From: Flavobacterium jumunjinense
Lineage (GTDB): Bacteria > Bacteroidota > Bacteroidia > Flavobacteriales > Flavobacteriaceae
Direction: 5' to 3'
DNA: 64,000 nt
Assembly (NCBI RefSeq): GCF_021650975.2
Contig: NZ_CP091285.1
Location: 2,108,001-2,172,000 of the forward strand
The notes under the pieces were generated by a model. The model had not been told where the DNA came from, made no database searches, and was given only the letters and a program-made list of their open reading frames with translations. A program made the position numbers and the translations under genes. Positions 18,091 to 28,200 of this stretch are shown in pieces. How positions within the stretch are numbered: the first letter of the stretch is position 1; each line of letters opens with the position of its first letter.

Positions 18091-19560
18091 CTATTTTTTT
18101 TGTTTGTAAGCTTCAAGAGTGGCATATTTTTCTTTTTTGTAAATAGCTTCAATAGCTTTGAAAACTCTATTTTTAAAGGCAAAACCTAATATTCCAGTAA
18201 GTGCAACAAAAAGATAGCCATATTGCCAGCCTAATGTATAATGACCTATAGCATATACAATCATTGGTAATACAAGTTTCGGTAATGAAATTAAAAGTGT
18301 TTTTAAATTGAATGCTTTTTTATCTCCGAATGCATTTTTGTTTGATGTTAGGTCTATAGGTGTTTTGATGTATGCACCACCAAGAAGAACTAAATGGGAA
18401 CTTACACCTATGTTAAAAATGGCTCCAACAATTATTGCAAAATAGACTTCCCAGCCAAAATATAAATAGAATGAAGCAAGTAGTGTAGAAATGATTGTTC
18501 CAATGACCATTAACCACCATTTTGAAGATAAATAATCTCTATAGGTAATGTTTTGTGTCATCATTAATGGGTAATAGGAACTGTCCCAGCTAGGAACAAA
18601 TTGTCCAAAGTTTAAAAGAAAACCACCTGAAACAAATATACCCGCAAATATTTTCCAAACGGGAGCGTTGTAAGCTTCAATCGAATTGGTAAAAAACAAT
18701 AATCCATAGAATAAAAACATCGAACTCATTATGAGAGTAGACTTTGCTCTTTTGTTTCTTTTTAAAAGACGAATGTCGTTTTTTAAGAATGTGCCTAAGC
18801 TTCCTAACTGATCTAGCCATGTAAGGTTTTCTGTAGTGGCATTGTCTTGTTTGATAGATAATCCTGCATCTAAGTATAAATTAGATTTAAAAAATGTGAA
18901 ATTAAAATAATACAATACAGAAAGTAGTATTAAAGGAATGATTGTTAAAAAAGGTTGATTGTATATGTTTTCAAATGCAATATAAGTGTATTGTGTGATG
19001 TCGAAAATGTTGTAATACTGAAGTATTCCTAAAATAGCAAAAAGACCAACAACTGAGTAAAAAAGACTATCTTTTTTATCGATTAGAATAGCTATGAAAT
19101 TATTGCAATAAATGATTAATAACATGCTTAAGCCCCAAATAAGACTACTAAATGGAGTGAAATCTTTTGTTATTAAAATAATAGTGAAAGGAATGAAGAA
19201 AAACCAATGGATAAAATTAAAGAATGAAAGGATGGTTTTATTCAGTGTATAATGAACAATACTATTTTTCTTTATATTCTGATTTAAAAATGGGCGAATA
19301 GTTAAAGAAGGCATTTTTTGAAAAAAGAAGCGAATTAGTAAATCCATAACTAAATAATAGATGATGAATTTGTTTATGGTTGGAAAAGGATCAAGTCCTG
19401 CTTTTTCTAGTAGGAAGTATGATCCAATACCTAAGCCGATAAAGGTTGCAATGAAATATATTGCGACAAAAGCCATTAGGATTTTTATAGCTATGTTAGA
19501 AGAGAAAGACGATGACCTAAAGAAGGCTTTCCATTCTAAAGTTATGAATTGTTTAATCAT
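18091..19560 (-). CDS. DUF5687-family ABC transporter permease
   Basis: 489 residues with at least ten hydrophobic helices. The N-terminus (MIKQFITLEWKAFFRSSSF) and the block LKNDIRLLKRNKRAKSTL in the middle, plus FGQFVPSWDSSYYPLMMTQN, are the pattern of the DUF5687 proteins found next to an ABC ATPase in Bacteroidota. It would form the membrane part of an ABC-2-like exporter with the ATPase downstream. Transport direction and cargo are unknown. Confidence 0.87.
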   Translation of the reverse strand: MIKQFITLEWKAFFRSSSFSSNIAIKILMAFVAIYFIATFIGLGIGSYFLLEKAGLDPFPTINKFIIYYLVMDLLIRFFFQKMPSLTIRPFLNQNIKKNSIVHYTLNKTILSFFNFIHWFFFIPFTIILITKDFTPFSSLIWGLSMLLIIYCNNFIAILIDKKDSLFYSVVGLFAILGILQYYNIFDITQYTYIAFENIYNQPFLTIIPLILLSVLYYFNFTFFKSNLYLDAGLSIKQDNATTENLTWLDQLGSLGTFLKNDIRLLKRNKRAKSTLIMSSMFLFYGLLFFTNSIEAYNAPVWKIFAGIFVSGGFLLNFGQFVPSWDSSYYPLMMTQNITYRDYLSSKWWLMVIGTIISTLLASFYLYFGWEVYFAIIVGAIFNIGVSSHLVLLGGAYIKTPIDLTSNKNAFGDKKAFNLKTLLISLPKLVLPMIVYAIGHYTLGWQYGYLFVALTGILGFAFKNRVFKAIEAIYKKEKYATLEAYKQKK

Positions 19561-19678
19561 GTTTTAGGTTTTTGGTTTATTATAAGTAGTTATTAGTTGT
19601 AAATTGTTACGAATAATTTACAAAACATAATTTACAGAACATTGTAACTTGCTTAGTTATGCTCTTGTTTAAGAAAAA

Positions 19679-19704
19679 ACAATGTTTTTTTGAAAAAACA
19701 TTGT
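19679..19704. repeat. Perfect 12-base inverted repeat overlapping the tRNA promoter
   Basis: ACAATGTTTTTT (19679-19690), two bases, AAAAAACATTGT (19693-19704). Its last bases include the TTG (-33) of the tRNA-Leu promoter. It could be an operator, or a hairpin for transcription entering from the left. Confidence 0.7.
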
Positions 19705-19730
19705 GAAAACAAAAAGAAGTGTTATATTTG
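19701..19730 (+). promoter_or_regulatory. Bacteroidota-type promoter of tRNA-Leu
   Basis: TTG at 19701-19703, 19-base spacer, TATATTTG at 19723-19730: an exact fit to TTG-N(17-23)-TAnnTTTG, about 90 bases before the tRNA. Confidence 0.7.
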
Positions 19731-19819
19731 CACTCGCAATAAGGAAGTAATCTTATTGAATATTTATTGAGAATAAAAGAATTGTAAATTAATTTATAAT
19801 TCGCTACCAAAATTAATTT

Positions 19820-19905
19820 GCTTGAGTGGTGGAATTGGTAGACACGCTGGACTTAAAATCCAGTGGGTAGTAATGCCCGTGCGGGTTCAAGTCCCGCCTT
19901 GAGTA
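19820..19905 (+). tRNA. tRNA-Leu (anticodon UAA)
   Basis: 86 bases, class II length. Acceptor arm GCTTGAG pairs with CTTGAGT (19898-19904) through several G-U pairs, discriminator A at 19905; CCA not encoded. D-arm contains TGGTGGAATTGGTAGACACG, typical of tRNA-Leu. The anticodon stem CTGGA/TCCAG encloses loop CTTAAAA with anticodon TAA at 19854-19856. A long variable arm follows, and the T-arm is GCGGGTTCAAGTCCCGC. Own promoter and terminator. Confidence 0.96.
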
Positions 19906-19908
19906 CAA

Positions 19909-19941
19909 AAGCTTCAAACTTAGTTTGAAGCTTTTTTTTTT
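19909..19941 (+). terminator. Rho-independent terminator of tRNA-Leu
   Basis: AAGCTTCAAACT (19909-19920) / AGTTTGAAGCTT (19922-19933) followed by eight T. Confidence 0.9.
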
Positions 19942-21033
19942 GTTTCAAAAAGTTTTTTTCGTCTCTTTTTTTGTGATTTCCATGTAGTAATGATAAATTT
20001 AATTGATTCATGTAAGATTCAATTGTTAATTGGATTTTATTTTACTTAGACAGTATCTTAATTCATTCTGACATTTTCATTCTTGTTACGTTTTTAAATT
20101 TAATGAATTTATTCTTCTTAAAATATATTGATGATTTTTTTCGGTTGATTTTTGTATAATAGAAGAATAAGCTTTTCTAGATATAAAAAAAGGAAAGTTA
20201 TATTTTGCTTATTGATAATAATGATTAAGTAAATAAAATAAATTTATCTTAGATTAAAGATGTTATTCTAAATTTTAAGGCTATTTTAAAAATTACTCCT
20301 TATAAGTTTTTTGTTTTTGTTGCTAAATGAAAATACTTAGTGTGTTTTGCTAATCAGAATTGATTTTAGTGACTTAACTTGTATTTGGAGAGAATGATTT
20401 TTGTGAATCGATAAAAGAAACTGAAATTAAGTAATTTTAATTATAATTTCTTTTTATCGTGTTGTTGATTTATTTTCTAGTGAGTTTTCTTGTTGAATTT
20501 TGAGAGGTCTATTTTTAAAATTATCTGTGAAAACAATTTTGTATTTTATTATAAAAGAGAGCTGGTTTTTTGTTCCTAATTTAGAGATGATTAGGAGTGT
20601 AAAATCGAATATTTTTTCAGGTTATTTAACTTTTTTTTAACATGGTTTTCGTTTAATTATGCTTTTTTGTTTCTTAAATTAGCAATTACAAACAAACAAA
20701 TAAACTAAAACATTAATCTCATGCATTCACATTTCCCCCCTTAAAAACTTTTTTTATACAATATTTTTTAATTTAATAAGATTGGCTAAAGTCAGTTTTA
20801 TTACGTGTTATTGTCTTATTTTTTAAGACTATAATGTATTGTTTTTAAGTATGTTTCATAATTTTTTGAAACATGCTCTAAATTCCTATTGCTTAAAAAT
20901 AAAGTAAAATTTCCACTGGATAGCACATTGTTTTTATTAAATGGTCTGAAAAGAAAACAAGACTAGAATAATTGTATATGTCTTTATATTAAAGAATTGT
21001 TATAAAGTAAAAATTGAGTAACACCGAACAACT
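19942..21033. other. 1.1 kb AT-rich non-coding region upstream of the megasynthase genes
   Basis: No open frame of convincing length or composition on either strand, no tRNA and no clear riboswitch fold. It is poor in G and C except for a short C-run near 20736. It must contain the promoter for the PKS operon, but no full TTG/TAnnTTTG pair could be placed with confidence. It separates housekeeping-type chromosome (tRNA) from the biosynthetic cluster. Confidence 0.6.
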
Positions 21034-22290
21034 ATGAGTAATAATAAGAACATGACATGTACTAGAGATTATCTATTAAACATACCTCAAATGCTTTCTG
21101 GAGGAATGTCTGAAAATTGGTTATTAAAGGAGTTAGGTGATGTTCATTGGAATATGATTGCAGATGCGCTAGATTCTAAATCTGATGAGATTATAGATAG
21201 TAATGGAGAACGCTTATATGCTAGTTTCGTTAGATTACAATGGTGTATGAAGTCAAGTTGTTTATATGATTTTAATGAAAACGAAAAAGTTCGATTAAAA
21301 GGCGATTTAGCATTATATGGTAATAAGATGTTTTTTAGTGAAGATGTATTATTGGGAGACGATAAGGAAATTAAAGCTAGCTTAATGTCTGTTTTTTCAA
21401 GTAGAAAATCAGGAAACAATCAGCAATTATCAAAGGGGAAACCGCTTAATGTAAAAAAAATAAAAACGATTGTTTATCAAAATCTACCTGATTTTGCTAG
21501 TGCTTTTTTTAATCTAAAAGGAACTCTTTTTTCGAGTATAAACAATAATGATGGGAATAATAAAAAACAGTTTGAAACAGTAGGACATTGTTTTGATTTA
21601 GAAGAAAAGTGTGGTTTTACTAAGAGCTATGATATAGATCCATATGATGATATTAATGGAGTAGGTTTATTATATTTTGCATCCTATCCAAAAATAAGTG
21701 ATAAATGTGAGCGATATTATTTTCAAGAAAATTATGAAAGAATAGATAAAGAAGATTTCAACTGGGCTGAAATAGGATATTCCTTAGCTAGAGATATTCA
21801 TTATTATGGAAACGCAAATGTTAACGATGAACTTTTGTATGTTTTAGAAAATTACATTATTGAAGAATCTAATACAATAAAATTAGTATCGTCTTTATAT
21901 AGAAAGAAAGATAATAAACTAATTGCAAAAATTTTTACGTTAAAAAAAATAGTATTCCCAATAACTAAAAAAGAGGTTTACCTTGAAAAGGAGCCTAAAG
22001 ACATCTCTAAAATTATTGATAATAGTACAATGGAGATTGATAATGTTACGATCGATAAAAAAACATTAGATAGTTTATTGATATCTTTTTTTTCAAAAAT
22101 GTTTCCCAGTCAATTTTTTACTACAAAATCTGATCTTAGGTCTTTAGGAATAGAATCCATTGTATTTCTTGAGCTATCAGAGTTTTTAAATGTCAACCAT
22201 AATTTATCTGTAAACCCTAGTGACTTCTATGGTTTGTACACTATTGATCAAATTTCAAACAAATTTGTTAAAGGAGTAAATTTATTAGAT
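21034..22290 (+). other. Loading module: LnmK-like acyltransferase/decarboxylase + ACP
   Basis: The first ~320 residues match the LnmK/Pnap_2097 family by the motifs SENWLLKELGDVHW, DINGVGLLYFASYP and YYGNAN. LnmK in leinamycin biosynthesis transfers methylmalonyl to an ACP and decarboxylates it to propionyl-ACP, through an acyl-tyrosine. Here Tyr62 in RLYASF is a candidate for that residue, unaligned. Fused upstream of ACP1 and KS1, it most simply makes the starter acyl-ACP (propionyl, or acetyl from malonyl). Confidence 0.75.
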
Positions 22291-25200
22291 TCTCAGTCTA
22301 CTATTTTAAAAGAAGATGAATTTAAAAAGAACCAAAGTGAAGAGGATATAGCAATTATTGGTGTAGCCTTTAAACTTCCAGGTGGTATCGAAACTAAAGA
22401 GGCATTTTGGAATATTCTTAAAGAAGGGAAAAATGTTATTCAAGAGTTGCCATTTAATAGGTGGAAATGGAGTGAAGACATTGATGTAAATAGTGAACAT
22501 AAAGGAATCAATTTAGGAGGTTTCATGAAAGATGTTACATTATTTGATGCAGACTTTTTTAATATAAGTCCTCTAGAAGCAGAAACAATGGATCCTCAAC
22601 AGAGAAAGTTATTAGAAATTTGCTGGCATTGTTTAGAAGATGCTGGTATTACTAATGATCAATTTAAAGGTAGCAATACAGGTGTATTTGTTGGAGCAAG
22701 TGGTTCAGATTATTCTAAATATATTGATAATGAAAATAGTGTTGCTCATTCTGGAGTAGGAATTTCTACTTCAGTTTTAGCCAATAGAATTTCTCATTTT
22801 TATGATTTAAAAGGGCCTAGTATACAGTTGGATACCGCTTGTTCTAGTTCTTTAGTAGCTCTACATCAGGCTGTTAATTCGATAAGAAATAATGAATGTG
22901 AACAGGCTATCGTTTCAGGAGTAAATATAATGTTACACCCTTTTAATTCACAGGTGTATTATAAAGCAGGAATGTTAAACAAAGAAGGGCTTTGTAGAAC
23001 ATTTGATAAAGATGCTGCTGGATATGTTCGAGGAGAAGGAATTATATCTTTACTTATAAAGCCACTATCAAAAGCCGTGCAAGATCAAGACATTCCTTAT
23101 GCTTTAATTAAAGGTTCTGCTATTAATCATGGAGGATATGCAGGAGGAATTACAGTGCCAAATCCAAATCAACAATCTGCTTTAATTGAAAAAGCATTGG
23201 CAAATGCAAAAATAAAAGCCAAAGATGTAACTTTCGTTGAGGCACATGGAACAGGAACCAAATTAGGAGATCCTATAGAAATAAACGCTTTAAATAAGGT
23301 GTTTAAAAATACAAATAATCTACATAGTTGTTTAATTGGTTCAGTGAAAACGAATATAGGACACCTTGAAGCAGCGGCAGGGCTTGCAGGATTAGTAAAA
23401 GTACTGTTGTCGTTTGAAAAAGAATCTATTCCTCCAATAGCTAATTTTAAAGAATTGAACCCACATATTAATTTATCAAATTCACCACTGATAATTAATC
23501 AAGAGATTAGAAAATGGGAAGTGCCAAATGATGGTAAACGAATCGCTGGAATTAGTAGTTTTGGATCTGGAGGAACTAATGCTCATGTAATTCTCGAACA
23601 AACACCTATTATAGTACAGTCTGAAATAAGTTCAAGTAACAACTATCTTATATGTGTATCTGGTAATACTAACAAGGCTTTGAATACCAATATAGATAAA
23701 CTATTGGAATGGTTAAATAATAATGAAACGGTTGATTTACTATCTATAAGTCATAATTTATTAGTGAGAAGAACTCATCTCTCACATAGAGCTGCTTTTA
23801 TAGTAAGCAATCTAGATGAATTGAAAAATTTTTTAGTTAAAAAGCCTAGAACTTCTGCATCTGAAAAAGAATATTATTCAACTGATTATAATCAAACCAA
23901 TTCACAACCATTATTTATTGAATGGTTTGAAAACTATTTAGAAGGAATAAATAAATATACAGATCTAGAAAAAAATCAGTTGGAAGGTTTAGCAGAACTC
24001 TTTGTAAGGGGATCAAATTTAAGCTGGAAAAAATTGTTTAAAAATTTAAAACCTAAAAGAGAATCTCTTCCTTTTTATGAATTCGAAAAGAATCTTTTTT
24101 GGATTACACCAAACAATAATCAAACCAAAAGAGAGAGAAATAAAAACACTTTCATACATGATAATCAATCTCAATATAATTTACAAGCATTTGTAAGTAA
24201 CTTTTCTGGAGAGGAGTTTTTTTTTAAAGAGCATAAGATAGAGGAGAAGTCAATTCTTCCAGGAGTTGCCTATTTAGAAATGATTAGGTATTGTATTGAT
24301 CAATCTTTTCCAGAGGTGACAAAATCTATCAGAATAGATGAGTTAATTTGGAAAAACCCGATTACAAACAATGAGCCATATGAAATTTATACAGAAATAA
24401 AAGTTGAGGAAGAAGATAAGGTAGTTTGTAATATAATAAATAGGTTAAATAATCAAGAGTATTGTTCGGCAGAGATTCGTTTCAACCAAAAGTCAAAAAA
24501 TGATAAACGAGATATAGAAATCTTACAATCCCAATATGAAGAACACGTAACATCAGATGTAATTTATAGTAGAATGGATGAAAAGGGCTATCATTATGGA
24601 AACAGCTTTAGAACTATAAAAAAACTTTCACTTAGGGAAAATGAGGCTATAGGTATTCTTAAATCGAGTAAATCTGGACAAACTAAATCAGAAGAGCTTG
24701 ATATTCAAATTCTTGATGGAGCTTTGCAAATAGCCATGTATGCCTTTTTTATTTCAAAAGAAAACTCTAAAACAGTTTATCCATTTTATATCGAATCATT
24801 TAGAATTAATGAGTCATTATTAGACTCGGAGGAAGATTTATATGTATATACATACAAGCAAGACGATAAGATACAAATTGAAATAATAAACCAACAAGGA
24901 GATATTTGTTATGAGTTTCATAATATGATTTTTAAATCTCAAGAGCACACAGGTAGTAAAGAAGTAAAATTATATGCTCCAGAAAAAAGGGTTCTTCTTG
25001 AATTAAATACAAAGGGAACTATAAAGAATAGAGTTATCATAGGATATGGAGAACACGAATTTTTGAAAGAGTTAAATTCTTTAGTAATTAATGATGAGAT
25101 TGAAACATCAATTTTTACTCTTAAACCAGAAACTGATATAAAAAACGTCTATAAAGTAGTTAAATCTTTAGTTGCATTACTTAGAGAAATAATAAGAAGT

Positions 25201-28200
25201 AAAGCAGAAAAAACAATCTTTTTCCTTTATAAAAACGAAGTAGGAATTAATTATTCCAATGTGTTTAGTGGTGTATTTAGTTGCTTGTGTCAAGAATATG
25301 AAAACATATCCTTTCAAATTGTAGTCATTGAAAATTGTAGAGAAACGTATTCAGAGATAATAGAAAACCTTACTAAAAGCTTCCATAGATCTAATAAGAA
25401 AATTGTATTGGATAATGGGAAAATGTATGGTTTTAAATGGAAGGAAATTACTAATCAATTACTGATGCCTTGGAAAGATAGAGGGGTTTATTTGATTACT
25501 GGGGGAGCAGGTAAGATTGGCAAACATTTTGGAGAAATAATAGCATCTAAAGTCATCTCTCCAACAATTATATTTATAGGTAGATCAAGATATGATGAAA
25601 TAAGGGAAGAACAAATAAAAGGTTTAATAGAATTAGGAGCGCAAGCAGAGTATAAATCATTAGATATAGGTGATGCAAAACAATTGCTTGAAACGAAAAA
25701 CTACATTCTTTCAAAATTTGGTCAGATTAACGGCATTATACATGCAGCAGGAGTAAATCAAGATGAATTATTTTACAATATAAAAGAAGAATCCATCGAA
25801 AGAGTTCTACATCCAAAAGTAGCGGGTACTATTAATCTAGATACTGTTTTTAAAGAAGAAAAAATAGATTTTATGATGTTGTTTTCTTCAATTATTTCAG
25901 TAATTGGGAATACAGGTCAAACATCTTATGCTGCTGCTAATGGATTTATTGATGATTTTGCAATATACCGAAATCAATTAGTTGAAAAAAAACAGCGATT
26001 TGGAAAAACAGTAGTCATTAACTGGCCTTATTGGATGGATGGAGGAATGAAAATGCCACTAGAAATTCAAAATGAAATTCAGAATAGATATGGTTTAATC
26101 CCTCTTAAAACTGATAAAGCTACAGGAATTATAGATGAAGTTTTATCAGGAAATGAAAGTCAAGTAATGGTTGCAGTAGGAAATCATGATAAATTTTTAG
26201 CTATAATTAATGAAGCTGAAAAAGGGGTATTAATGCAACCTAAAGAAGGAATAGAAGCGATTAATGTTTCAGCGATTATCAAAAAAGTAATTGGTAAAAT
26301 AATTAAAAAAGAATCAGAAGAACTTAATGAGTTAACCCCATTTGATCAGATGGGAATTGATTCTATAATACAAATGAATATTTTAAAAGAGCTTAGTAAA
26401 ACTTTTGGAGAACTATCAAAAACTTTGCTTTTTGAACATGTAAATATAAAAGAGTTGTCGGAATACATGATGAATTCCAATAAACCGATAAATCTAGAGA
26501 CTTTAAAAAAAGAACCAATAAGTAAAGGAGAGATTCTCTCATCAGTTGAATATCCGACAGAAAAAGTAGTTTCTTTTAAAGCAAAACAAGAATATTTTTT
26601 TTCAAAAGTTGAATCTGAGGATATTGCTATTATTGGTTTTAGTGGTAGATTTCCAAAATCAGATTCAGTAGAAGCTTTTTGGGATAATTTACAAAAAGGG
26701 AGAGATTGTATATCATTAATGCCAGATTTTAGAAAAGTTGCAAAAACTAAACAATACTATGGTGGTTTTATAGATGACATTGATAAATTCGATGCATCTT
26801 TATTTAGAATTGAAAATAAAGATGTTGTTCAATTAACTCCAGAAGAGCGATTGTTTTTAGAGATTGCTTGGGAAACCCTTCAAGATGCAGGTTATAATGA
26901 AGAAAGATTAAAAGATATTCAAGACAAAACAAATCAAGGAATTGGAGTTTTTGTTGGATCTATGTATGATCAATACGGAAGCTATTCTCAATCTGAGACA
27001 GGTAGATTAGCTACTAACTGGAGTAATTGGCAAATAGCAAACAGAACATCTCATTTTTTTAATTTCATAGGGCCAAGTCTATTAATTAACACAGCCTGTT
27101 CTAGTGCTTTTTCGGCAATACATACAGCTTGTGAAAGTATTTTGTCGGGCAACAGTAGTATGGCATTAGTTGGAGCGGTTAATTTAACATTAGATCACAC
27201 TAAGTTTTCTGCTTTAGAAAATGCCTCTTACTTAGAAAAAGGAACTAAAAGCAAAAGTTTTGGTGAGGGAACGGGGTATTTACCCGGAGAAGGAGTAGGG
27301 GCAGTACTTCTCAAACCTTTATTAAAAGCGATAGAGGATCATGATCGTATTGATGGAATCATCAAAAGTACAACAATAAATCACTCAGGAGGTAGACTTA
27401 AATATACAACACCCGACCCGAGCTTGCAAGCAAAGTTGATTGAAAAAAGTTTACAAAAAGCGCAAGTTAAAAAATCAGATATAGGGTATATAGAATGTGC
27501 TGCAAATGGATCAGAATTAGGCGACCCAATAGAGATTGCCGCTTTGAAATCAGTTTTTAATAAAGAGCAGTCAATAAGTAAAATTGTTTTAGGAGCAGTT
27601 AAAGCTAATATTGGTCATTTAGAAGCAGTTTCTGGAATTTCCCAAATAATAAAAGTATTGCTACAATTTAGACATAATACTTTGGTTCCCTCAATTAATT
27701 CTTATCCTTTAAATAAAGCAATATCTCTAAAACAAACACCATTTAAAATCCAAAATAGTACAGAGGTTTGGCCAAAAAGTCTTCCGAAAATGAGTATGAT
27801 AAATTCTTTTGGTGCGGGAGGATCTTATGCCAATATAATTCTAGATAGAGCAGAACCGTATAGTGAGCATGGGAATCAAAACATAAATTTAAATTATTTT
27901 ATTTTCTCTGCACATAGTAAAAACAGTTTGCAGAATTATCTAAAAAAGATAAAAACCTACCTGTTGAATGAAGATGTTGATTTACCGTCTTTATCAGCAA
28001 CACTCATTAAAATTAGTAGAGATTTATCTTTTAAAGTGGGTATTCAAGCAGAAAGTAAATCGATTTTAATAAAAAAAATAACGTGGTTCTTAGAAAATTT
28101 TAGCGATTCTAATCAAGATGAAATTTATTATTCTAAATCCATGAAAATAAAAGAAAACAATTGTCAAGATTCTTTATTAGTTAGATGGATTGAGGATGGT

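Noticed and set aside
19607..19810. Small minus-strand frame before the tRNA
   Set aside because: It covers the tRNA promoter and the inverted repeat, has no family likeness, and its composition looks like non-coding DNA.
20730..20745. Short C-run as a regulatory G-quadruplex
   Set aside because: Only a single run is present; a quadruplex needs four.
23629..24180. Possible AT domain after KS1 (and after the other KS domains)
   Set aside because: The stretch is only about 180 residues with the LPFYEF-type linker end. No GHSxG or other AT motif is present, as expected for trans-AT synthases.
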